Positions 6,599-12,685 of a stretch of DNA of 16,348 bases are shown here, one piece after another. Numbering within the stretch: the first letter of the stretch is position 1; the number at the start of each line of letters is the position of its first letter. The notes beneath the pieces were generated by a model. The model saw only the letters and a program-made list of their open reading frames with translations, searched no databases and had not been told where the DNA came from. The position numbers and the translations under genes are program-made. The stretch is from JBIIUJ01 sp044340025 (GTDB lineage Bacteria > Pseudomonadota > Alphaproteobacteria > Caulobacterales > Aquidulcibacteraceae): positions 1 through 16,348 of the forward strand of contig JBIIUJ010000047.1 in the NCBI GenBank assembly GCA_044340025.1, given 5' to 3'.

Positions 6599-7033
6599 GT
6601 GGCGCGAGATAGTGGCGGGGCTACGCGCAAGCGAGGTCTGATCCTGGTGGCGGCGGCGGCGCTGGTGGATGGCGAAGGCCGGATCCTCCTCGCCCAGCGT
6701 CCGCCGGGAAAGGCTCTCGCCGGCTTGTGGGAGTTTCCGGGCGGCAAGGTGGAACCGGGCGAGACCCCGGAACTGGCCCTGGCGCGGGAGCTGGAGGAAG
6801 AACTCGGCGTCATCCTGGCCCCTGCCGCCATGGAGCCGTTCAGTTTTGTCTCCTTCCCCTATCCGGACTTCGACCTGCTGATGCCGCTGTGGCTCGTGCG
6901 GCGATGGGAGAACGATCCCGCCCCGCGCGAAGGACAGGCGATCACCTGGGCCGCGCTCGACGCGCTTCGGAGCTTTCCGATGCCGGCGGCAGACGCGCCC
7001 CTGGTGCGGGAATTGGAGCGGCGGCTGAAATGA
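6599..7033 (+). CDS. mutT: NUDIX hydrolase, MutT-type 8-oxo-dGTP diphosphatase
   Basis: This 144-residue NUDIX protein carries a perfect Nudix box, G-x5-E-x7-REUxEExGU. Gly49 to Glu55 come first, followed by RELEEELGV at 63-71, which supplies the metal-binding glutamates. The context before the box (LLAQRPPGKALAGLWEFPGGK, residues about 30-50, shown here in part) is typical of MutT, which removes 8-oxo-dGTP from the nucleotide pool and prevents A:T to C:G mutations. After the box, FDLLMPLWLVRRW and GQAITWAAL fit the MutT beta strands. The likely start is the GTG at 6599; its ribosome binding site is poor, so translation may depend on coupling from upstream. The stop overlaps the ATG of the pilin gene. 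Other NUDIX substrates cannot be fully excluded. Confidence 0.9.
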   Translation: MARDSGGATRKRGLILVAAAALVDGEGRILLAQRPPGKALAGLWEFPGGKVEPGETPELALARELEEELGVILAPAAMEPFSFVSFPYPDFDLLMPLWLVRRWENDPAPREGQAITWAALDALRSFPMPAADAPLVRELERRLK

Positions 7034-7227
7034 CATTCTGGAAGACCGCCCGGCGCCGCAGCCATGGGTCCCTCGGCGCTGACAAGCGCGGCGCAACCGC
7101 CATCGAATATGCCCTCATTGCGTCCCTGATCTCGGTGGGCATCATTGGCGGGCTGAGCGCCTTCACCGACGCCACGAACGAGCGCTACGACACGATCGCG
7201 GCTGAAGTCAGCGCCGTGATGGATTGA
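7030..7227 (+). CDS. Flp-type (class IVb) prepilin
   Basis: This 65-residue protein has the Flp/Tad prepilin layout: a 21-residue leader rich in Arg and Lys and ending ADKRG, then ATAIEYALIASLISVGIIGG. Prepilin peptidase should cut between Gly21 and Ala22, giving a mature protein of 44 residues with the conserved Glu5-Tyr6 pair (Glu26-Tyr27 of the precursor) and one hydrophobic helix. Mature Flp pilins of this size form thin adhesive fibres assembled by the Tad/Cpa machinery. No other tad/cpa gene is in the window, so this is an orphan pilin gene. It starts at an ATG that overlaps the mutT stop (ATGA), so its translation is probably coupled to mutT. That is an unusual partner. It converges on the Sel1 gene with 14 bp between stops. 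Confidence 0.85.
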   Translation: MTFWKTARRRSHGSLGADKRGATAIEYALIASLISVGIIGGLSAFTDATNERYDTIAAEVSAVMD

Positions 7228-7242
7228 TCAATCGGCGCCGAT
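7222..7242. other. overlapping palindromes at a convergent gene end
   Basis: Two 12-bp perfect palindromes overlap here: GATTGATCAATC (7222-7233) and ATCGGCGCCGAT (7231-7242). The first contains the stop codon of the pilin gene, and the second reaches the stop of the convergent Sel1 gene. A bidirectional transcription stop or roadblock is conceivable, but there is no T-tract on either strand and the stems are short. Confidence 0.25.
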
Positions 7243-8135
7243 CAGGGCGCCACCGGCGCCCGGGACAGCGCCTCATGCAGCCGATCCGCGTCCGGCGAGG
7301 AGCCGCGCGCCTTTTCCGCCCAGCGTCTGGCTTCGGCCAGGTCGCGCGGCGCGCCCTCTCCGCGCGCCGTCACCAGCGCCCAGTAGAAAGCGCCGTCGAG
7401 ATCGCCCTTCTCCGCCGCCGCCCGAAACCGGCGCGCCGCTTCCGGCAGATCGCGCGGACCGCCCGCCCCCTGATAGAGCATGAGGCCATAATCGGCGTTG
7501 GCGTCGGCGCGGCCGGCGTCTGCGGCCTGCTTGAGCAACGCGCGGGCGGCGGGCAGGTCGTCCGGCGCCGATGGGTCGGCGTCGTTGAGCAGGATCGCAG
7601 CGGCATAAGCGGCGTCGGCGTCGCCCCCGCGGGCGGCGCGCTGATACAGGCTGGATGCAGCGGCAGGATCGCGCACGCCTGCGGCGCCGGAGAGCAGCAG
7701 ATCGGCGAGCGGGGCGGCGGCGTCTTCCCGATTGGCGGCGATCGCGCGCTGAAGAGCGCCAAGCGCTTCGGCAGGCGTCGCCCCGCCCCGCCGCGCGGCC
7801 CCTAACCGGCCGAGCCCGATCAGGGCGTCCGGCTCGTTTTGCTGCGCAGCAATCCGATAGAACCGGACGGCTTCAGCCTCGTTGACCGGCCCGCCCAAGC
7901 CGCGCTCCTGCAGGAGCGCCATCAGCGTGGCGCCCTCGGCGGCGCCGGCATCCGCCGCACGTTGGGCCTGCACCCGCGCTTCTGCAAAATCCTTGTTGCG
8001 ATAGGCGTTTACCGCAAGATCAAGCGCGTTTTGCTGCGCAGCACGAACAGGCCGCTCCGCCTGCGCATGGACTGGGCCGAGCGGAATTGCTGCGCAGCAA
8101 ACCAGCGCAGCAAAAAGCCGGGCCCGGAGCATCAT
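7242..8135 (-). CDS. exported Sel1-repeat (SLR) protein
   Basis: This 297-residue protein begins with a signal peptide: MMLRARLFAALVCCAAIPLG followed by PVHAQA, with likely cleavage after Ala24 or Ala26. It should therefore be periplasmic. The rest is a string of Sel1-like helical repeats of about 35 residues, recognisable by phrases such as AQRAADAGAAEGATLMALL, YQRAARGGDADAAYAAAILL, LLKQAADAGRADANADYGLM and FRAAAEKGDLDGAFYWALV. Such repeats form a curved scaffold for protein-protein contacts; no enzyme motif is present. The open frame continues further upstream but that part is Arg/Gly-rich and overlaps the preceding gene in another frame. The start at 8135 is preferred because it gives a proper signal peptide and overlaps the stop of the ThiE-like gene by 4 bp. 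Its binding partner is unknown. Confidence 0.85.
   Translation of the reverse strand: MMLRARLFAALVCCAAIPLGPVHAQAERPVRAAQQNALDLAVNAYRNKDFAEARVQAQRAADAGAAEGATLMALLQERGLGGPVNEAEAVRFYRIAAQQNEPDALIGLGRLGAARRGGATPAEALGALQRAIAANREDAAAPLADLLLSGAAGVRDPAAASSLYQRAARGGDADAAYAAAILLNDADPSAPDDLPAARALLKQAADAGRADANADYGLMLYQGAGGPRDLPEAARRFRAAAEKGDLDGAFYWALVTARGEGAPRDLAEARRWAEKARGSSPDADRLHEALSRAPVAP
7839..8113. repeat. recurrent 14-bp palindrome TTGCTGCGCAGCAA
   Basis: The palindrome TTGCTGCGCAGCAA occurs perfectly at 7839-7852 and 8087-8100, with 13 of 14 bases at 8031-8043. A further half-site GCGCAGCAA lies at 8105-8113. All are inside the Sel1 gene. The first two encode Ala-Ala-Gln-Gln in equivalent repeat positions, but the third is read in another frame (Cys-Cys-Ala-Ala, in the signal peptide). 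Protein homology therefore explains only part of the recurrence. Confidence 0.5.
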
Positions 8136-8758
8136 CCAGCCGCCCGGTCGAGCGCGGCGTTGAGCGCTGCAACCCCCGCCGCCGGCCCGCCCGTCGCTGT
8201 CCAGACCGCGCTCGACGCGCAGATGAAATCCGCACCCGCACGGGCCAGCGTCTCGGCAAGTCCGGGATCGGCGTCGCCCCAGGCTATGCATGGCGTCTCC
8301 ATCATGGCCTGCCACCAGACCAGCAGCGGCTCTTCGCCTTGCGGGTGTGGCGCATCCATGGCGCCAGGATGAAAAGGCCCCAAGGCGACATAATCCGCGC
8401 CGCGCTCGGCGGCTTCCATGGCGTCGTGCCGGCTCAGGCCGGCTTCAGCGCCCAGGATCGCGGCCTCCGGCAGCGCCTTGCGCGCCGCGCGCAGCCCCCG
8501 CGCATCCGAGAGGTGCAGCCCGTCAGCGCCGATGGCGGCGACAAGCGCTGGATCATCGCGCACCAGCACCGCGGCGCCCGCCGCCTGCGCCCGTGCGCAC
8601 AAAGCCCGCGCCGCTGCGAGCGGCAGGCCGGGGGCGTCGATCAGCAGGCTTGCGACATCGCCAGCAGCCAGGGCGGCCGCGAGCGCGCGCTCGAACGCGG
8701 CGGGGTCCGGGATGGTTTGCGGCGTTGCCAGATAGAGCCGCGCGCGTCGTCCGCTCAT
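8132..8758 (-). CDS. divergent ThiE/TenI-fold protein, probably not a canonical thiamine phosphate synthase
   Basis: This 208-residue protein follows the TIM-barrel pattern of the ThiE/TenI family (TMP synthase superfamily). Recognisable pieces are VLVRDDPAL (64-72), GADGLHLSD (77-85), GLSRHDAMEAAERGADYVALGPF (107-129, quoted here in part) and AGADFICASSAVW (174-186). The residues ThiE needs for HMP-pyrophosphate and phosphate are altered. The HLGQ.D motif is HLSD, the GPIFPT.TK motif has become GPFHPGAMD (127-135), and the phosphate-binding GGI is GDA (161-163). Annotation pipelines would probably call it thiamine phosphate synthase. I think it is a paralogue with changed or lost activity. 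Its start overlaps the stop of the ABC exporter and its stop overlaps the start of the Sel1 gene (ATGA in both cases), so the three are translated as one coupled unit. The fold call is good; its function is unknown. Confidence 0.8.
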   Translation of the reverse strand: MSGRRARLYLATPQTIPDPAAFERALAAALAAGDVASLLIDAPGLPLAAARALCARAQAAGAAVLVRDDPALVAAIGADGLHLSDARGLRAARKALPEAAILGAEAGLSRHDAMEAAERGADYVALGPFHPGAMDAPHPQGEEPLLVWWQAMMETPCIAWGDADPGLAETLARAGADFICASSAVWTATGGPAAGVAALNAALDRAAG

Positions 8759-10605
8759 GCGGCCTGCACATCGAACTGCAGCCTGGCCAACCGGGCGTAG
8801 AGCCCGCCACGGGCGACGAGATCGGCGTGGCGGCCCTGCTCCACGATCTGGCCATCCTCCATCACCAGGATCCGGTCGGCCCGCAGGATCGTGGACAGCC
8901 GATGCGCGATCACGATCGTGGTACGGTCCTTCATGGCGGCGTCGAACGCCTTCTGGACGAGGAGTTCGTTCTCGCTGTCGAGCGCGCTTGTGGCTTCATC
9001 CAGCAGCAGCACCGGGGCCGAGCGGGCGAGCGCGCGCGCGATCGCGAGCCGCTGGCGCTCCCCGCCCGAGAGCGCCTTGCCGCGATCGCCGATGGCCTTG
9101 TCGAGACCGCCGAGACGCTCCTCGATAAAGGGCCAGGCTTCGGCCTGGCGGGCGGCGGCCTCGATCAGCGCGTCATCCACCCCGGGCGCGCCGAGGCGGA
9201 TATTGTCGGCCGCGCTGCCGGAAAACAGGTCGGGATTCTGGGAGACGTAAGCGAAGGCGCGCCGCCATTCGGCGGGATCGGCGGAGCGAGCCTCCACCCC
9301 ATCGAGACGGACGGCCCCGCCCTGCGGATCATAAAAGCGCAGCAGCAGCCGCAGGATCGTGCTCTTGCCCGAGCCGGAGGGGCCGACAAGCGCCACCGTC
9401 TCGCCCGGCGCGACCGAAAAGCTGACGCCCTTCAGCGCTGAGCGGTCCGGCGCCAGCGGATAGGCGAACTGCACGTCATCGAAACTGATCGCCCCGGCCA
9501 CAGGCCGGGCCAGCGCCACGGGCGCGGCGGGAGCTGCGATATCCGGGCGCTCGTCGAGAAGCTCGGCCAGGCGCTGGGTGGCGCCGGCGGCCTTTTGCAC
9601 ATCGCCCCAAACCTCCGCGAGCGCCCCGGCGCCCGAGCCGGTGAGCACCGCCAGAAGCACGAACTGGGCAAGCTCTCCGCCCGTGATCTCGCCGCTCATC
9701 ACGCCTGTAGCGCCCTGATAGAGCACGAGCGAGATGCCGCCGAACACCACCGTGATCGCGATGGCGGTCATGATGGCGCGGGCGCGGATCCGGTCCTTGG
9801 CGGCGGCGAAGGAGGCCTCCACCGCGCCGCGAAAGCCTGCGCGCGCACGGGCTTCGGCCCCGAAGGCCTGGATCGTCTCGATCCCGTCGAGCGCTTCGGC
9901 GGCGTTGCCGGCGGCGTCGGCCACCTTGTCCTGTGCGAGCGTGGAGAGGCGGCGCACCTGACGCCCGAAGCCGAAGATCGGAACCAGAACCGCCGGGATG
10001 ATGAGCAGCACCATGAAGGCGAGCTTGGCGTTGGTGGCGAACATCATGGCCAGCCCACCCACCAGCATCAGCGCGTTGCGGATCGCCATGGATGCAGAGG
10101 ACGTGACCAGCGTCTCGATCAGAGCGGCGTCCACCGTCAGGCGCGACAGCGCTTCGCCCGTGCGCGTGCGGGCAAAAAAGCTCGGCGAAAGGCCGATCAG
10201 ATGGTCATAGACATCCGCGCGCAGGTCGCAGACCACGCGCTCGCCGAGTTTGGTGACGTAATAGAAGCGCGAGGCGGAGAAGAGCGCCATCGCGATCGCC
10301 ACGCCCAACAGCGCCGTGAAGGTGACGCGCACGTTCTGGATGTCGCCGGTGGCGAAGCCGCCGTCGATCAGCCCGCGCGCCGCGACCGGCAGCGCAAGCG
10401 ACGCCCCAGCCGCCAGCACCAGAAACGTGGCCGCCAGCGCCAGATCGGGCTTGTGGCGCAGCATGTAGGGCGCGAGCCGCGCCAACGGCCGCACATCGCG
10501 GCTCTTGCCGCGCTTGGCTTTGTCCTGGGCGATCCGGTCGGCGTAAAGGGCGCCAGGGGCGGGGCGGTCGGCGTCGGCCGCCGTGGCGGCGTCAGATGAG
10601 CTCAT
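8755..10605 (-). CDS. ABC half-exporter with fused membrane and ATPase domains (MsbA-like)
   Basis: This 616-residue protein is a type IV (exporter-type) ABC transporter half and should work as a homodimer in the inner membrane. After a 45-residue hydrophilic tail there are about six membrane helices (about 55-325), including LAATFLVLAAGASLAL, FTALLGVAIAMALF, MLVGGLAMMFA and FMVLLIIPAVLVPIFGFG. The nucleotide-binding domain is complete: Walker A GPSGSGKST (408-416), Q-loop Gln456, signature LSGGERQR (512-519), Walker B LLLDEA (533-538) and switch His568. Lipid A precursor or another amphipathic compound is a typical substrate, but this cannot be read here. The open frame extends upstream through the REP palindrome; the ATG at 10605 is chosen because everything before it translates repeat DNA. 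It is first in a coupled operon with the ThiE-like and Sel1 genes. MsbA-like, LmrA-like and BmrA-like exporters are hard to separate by sequence, so no symbol is given. Confidence 0.93.
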   Translation of the reverse strand: MSSSDAATAADADRPAPGALYADRIAQDKAKRGKSRDVRPLARLAPYMLRHKPDLALAATFLVLAAGASLALPVAARGLIDGGFATGDIQNVRVTFTALLGVAIAMALFSASRFYYVTKLGERVVCDLRADVYDHLIGLSPSFFARTRTGEALSRLTVDAALIETLVTSSASMAIRNALMLVGGLAMMFATNAKLAFMVLLIIPAVLVPIFGFGRQVRRLSTLAQDKVADAAGNAAEALDGIETIQAFGAEARARAGFRGAVEASFAAAKDRIRARAIMTAIAITVVFGGISLVLYQGATGVMSGEITGGELAQFVLLAVLTGSGAGALAEVWGDVQKAAGATQRLAELLDERPDIAAPAAPVALARPVAGAISFDDVQFAYPLAPDRSALKGVSFSVAPGETVALVGPSGSGKSTILRLLLRFYDPQGGAVRLDGVEARSADPAEWRRAFAYVSQNPDLFSGSAADNIRLGAPGVDDALIEAAARQAEAWPFIEERLGGLDKAIGDRGKALSGGERQRLAIARALARSAPVLLLDEATSALDSENELLVQKAFDAAMKDRTTIVIAHRLSTILRADRILVMEDGQIVEQGRHADLVARGGLYARLARLQFDVQAA

Positions 10606-10828
10606 GGTGGCGGGCCATGTAGCACCCCGCCGCCAGCCCGCCAATGCGACCGGCTTGACGCAGGCGCCGGCGGACTTGCAAAGGCAATACGGCGCGCGAC
10701 ACCCTCTCCCGTCATCCCCGCGCAGGCGGGGATCCAGAAGCGGGTGGCGCGGCGCTCGATGTCCTGGATCCCCGCCTGCGCGGGGATGACGGCGCGGAGG
10801 GGCGACCCGGGCCGCGTGAGGAGAAACC
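10606..10828. promoter_or_regulatory. divergent intergenic region between ABC exporter and mutA
   Basis: This 223-bp gap must carry promoters for the exporter operon (minus strand) and mutAB (plus strand). Its main landmark is the inverted repeat at 10709-10792. Only 36 bp separate the end of that repeat from the mutA start, so the mutA promoter must lie within or upstream of the repeat, unless it is squeezed into those bases. About 100 bp lie between the repeat and the exporter start. I could not assign -35/-10 boxes with confidence. GAGGAG at 10818-10823 is a good ribosome binding site for mutA, 5 nt from its ATG. Confidence 0.5.
10709..10792. repeat. REPIN-like inverted repeat, two REP palindromes with 29-bp perfect arms
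   Basis: The arm at 10709-10737 (CCGTCATCCCCGCGCAGGCG, then GGGATCCAG) is the exact reverse complement of 10764-10792, with 26 bp between them. Each arm also folds on itself: CCCCGC pairs with GCGGGG around a GCAG loop. This nested design, with two REP units facing each other, is the REPIN/BIME layout. The core 'GTCATCCCCGC...GCGGGGATCCAG' is a well-known interspersed palindrome type in proteobacterial genomes, often mistranslated as RGSR/PRLRGDDG-like peptides. It is mobilised in trans by RAYT transposases in the cases studied. No RAYT gene is visible in the window. Confidence 0.9.
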
Positions 10829-12685
10829 ATGGCGCAGACGCTTGGAACACTCGACGGCGGGTTTGGAGCAACCGACGCCGCCGCCTGGAAAACGCTCGCC
10901 GAAGCAGCCCTGAAAGGCGCGCCGTTCGAGAAGCTGGTCGCGCGCAGCGCAGACGGCCTCCCGCTCCAGCCGCTCTATACCGAGGCAGACTGGCCGAGCG
11001 CGTCCGATCCGCTGGGCTTTCCGGGCGCTGCGCCCTTCGTGCGCGGCGCGGAGGCGGCGAAGGACCGCTATCTCCCCTGGGACATCCGCCAGATCGTGCT
11101 GGCCCCCGCGCCGGCAGACGCGAACCGCGAAGCGCTGGGTGATCTTGAAAAGGGCGTCTCCGCCATCGAGTTCGCGATCGATCCCTCGGGCGCGTGCGGG
11201 GTGGCGGCGGCCACGGCTGCTGATTTCGCGGCGCTGATCCGGGGCGTGATGCTCGATCTGGCTCCGATCGCGCTTTACGCGCCGCAGGACATGATCGGCG
11301 CGGCCCAGGCGCTGGCTCAGGCCGTGCCGGCCGATGAGCGCGCCGGCGCCCGGATCGCGTTCAACATCGACCCGATTGCGGCCTTCATGACCACCGGCGC
11401 CGGGCCGGAGATGATGGAGGCGGCCAAGGCGGGCGCGACGCTGGCGCAGGCCTTCCCGGCGGCGAGCGTTTTCCGCGCCGACGCCCGCGCCGTGCACGAA
11501 GGCGGCGGAAGCCCGGGCCACGAGCTGGGCGTGCTGATCGCATCGGGCATCGCCTGGCTGAAGGCGGGCGAGGCGGCGGGAATGAGCGCGGCGGAGGTGA
11601 ACGCGCGCCTGCTGTTCACCCTGAGCGTCGGCCCCGACGTGGTGGCCGAGATCGCCAAGCTGCGCGCCGCGCGCCGGCTCTGGGCCCGCGTGCTGGAGGC
11701 GTGCGGGGTTTCGGCGCCGATGCGGCTTCAGGCCGTGACCTCCGGCCGGATGCAGACCGCGCGCGACGCCTACACCAACATGCTGCGCGCCACCTGCGCC
11801 TGCTTCGGCGCCGGCGTCGGGGGGGCGGACGTGGTGAGCGTTTTGCCGTTCACCAGCGCGCTGGGTCTGCCCACGGCGTTTGCCCGCCGGATCGCGCGCA
11901 ACACCCAGATCATCCTGCAGGAGGAAAGCCACCTCGGCCGCGTCGCCGATCCCGCCGGCGGCGCCTGGGCGATGGAGCGGCTGGGCGCGGACCTGGCCGA
12001 AGCCGCCTGGGCGAAGATGCAGGTGATCGAAGCGGCCGGCGGGCTGGAGGCGGCGCTTGGCGCCGGCCTGGTGCAGGGCTGGGTGCGCGCGGCGCGCGCA
12101 GCGCTGGAAAAGGACGTCGCGCGGCGGAAAGCCGCCGTGATCGGCGTTTCCGAATTTGCGGGCCTTGCGGAGGCTGCCCCCGCCGTGATCGCGCCGCCGG
12201 TGATCGGCGGGCCGGCGCCCGGGCCCAAGGCGATCGCGCCGATGCGGCTTGCTGCGCCGTTCGAGGCGTTGCGCGATGCGGCGGAGGCGGCGGGATCGCC
12301 CGGCGTGTTCCTCGCCACGCTTGGCCCGCTGGCGCACTTCACCGCGCGCGCAACCTTCGCCCGCAACGTGTTCGAGGCGGGCGGACTGCCTGCCCTTGGC
12401 GCGGATGGCGTGCATCAGGATGACGCCGCGCGCGCCGCCGCCTTCGCCGCTTCTGGCGCAAGGATCGCCTGCCTGTGCGGGGCGGACGCGGCCTATGCCG
12501 AGCGGGCCGAAAGCGCGGCGCGCGCGCTGAAGGCCGCCGGCTGCGCTGCGCTCTGGCTCGCCGGCCGCCCGGGCGAGCAGGAGGCGACGCTTCGCGCCGC
12601 CGGGATTGACCGTTTCGTGTTTGCGGGCGGGGATGTGCTCGCCGAACTGGCTGCGGCGCACGCCGCCTTGGGGATCGCGCGATGA
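10829..12685 (+). CDS. mutA: methylmalonyl-CoA mutase, small (beta) subunit
   Basis: This 618-residue protein is the small subunit of heterodimeric adenosylcobalamin-dependent methylmalonyl-CoA mutase. It follows the mutase TIM-barrel pattern but is more divergent than MutB. Shared landmarks are LPWDIRQIV (82-90), AKLRAARRLWARVLEACG, GRMQTARDAYTNMLRATCA, and ARRIARNTQIILQEESHLGR with VADPAGGAW (about 351-381). The C-terminal B12-like domain (about 490-618) lacks the cobalamin-ligating DxHxxG, which is normal for this subunit, since only MutB binds cofactor. The role is structural. The start is firm: GAGGAG lies 5 nt before the ATG. Its stop overlaps the ATG of mutB (ATGA), which favours 1:1 synthesis. 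Its promoter must cope with the inverted repeat just upstream. Confidence 0.95.
   Translation: MAQTLGTLDGGFGATDAAAWKTLAEAALKGAPFEKLVARSADGLPLQPLYTEADWPSASDPLGFPGAAPFVRGAEAAKDRYLPWDIRQIVLAPAPADANREALGDLEKGVSAIEFAIDPSGACGVAAATAADFAALIRGVMLDLAPIALYAPQDMIGAAQALAQAVPADERAGARIAFNIDPIAAFMTTGAGPEMMEAAKAGATLAQAFPAASVFRADARAVHEGGGSPGHELGVLIASGIAWLKAGEAAGMSAAEVNARLLFTLSVGPDVVAEIAKLRAARRLWARVLEACGVSAPMRLQAVTSGRMQTARDAYTNMLRATCACFGAGVGGADVVSVLPFTSALGLPTAFARRIARNTQIILQEESHLGRVADPAGGAWAMERLGADLAEAAWAKMQVIEAAGGLEAALGAGLVQGWVRAARAALEKDVARRKAAVIGVSEFAGLAEAAPAVIAPPVIGGPAPGPKAIAPMRLAAPFEALRDAAEAAGSPGVFLATLGPLAHFTARATFARNVFEAGGLPALGADGVHQDDAARAAAFAASGARIACLCGADAAYAERAESAARALKAAGCAALWLAGRPGEQEATLRAAGIDRFVFAGGDVLAELAAAHAALGIAR

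Noticed and set aside
8136..8315. N-terminal extension of the Sel1 protein
   Set aside because: It would overlap the ThiE-like gene by 180 bp, lacks a signal peptide at its start and has a composition unlike the rest. The start at 8135 gives a proper signal peptide.
10709..10792. Inverted repeat as a CRISPR, IS end or intrinsic terminator
   Set aside because: There are only two arms in opposite orientation, no spacer series, no transposase and no T-tract. A REPIN-like element fits better.
10606..10830. 75-residue N-terminal extension of the ABC exporter
   Set aside because: It translates the REP palindrome (RLRGDD-type peptide) and intergenic DNA. The first exporter-like residues follow the ATG at 10605.
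10712..12661. 649-codon minus-strand open frame over mutA
   Set aside because: It is antisense to a clear MutA frame and begins inside the REP palindrome translation. Composition is unlike a real protein.
12300..12685. MutA B12 domain lacking the DxHxxG motif
   Set aside because: At first sight a missing catalytic motif, but this is normal for the small subunit of heterodimeric mutases.
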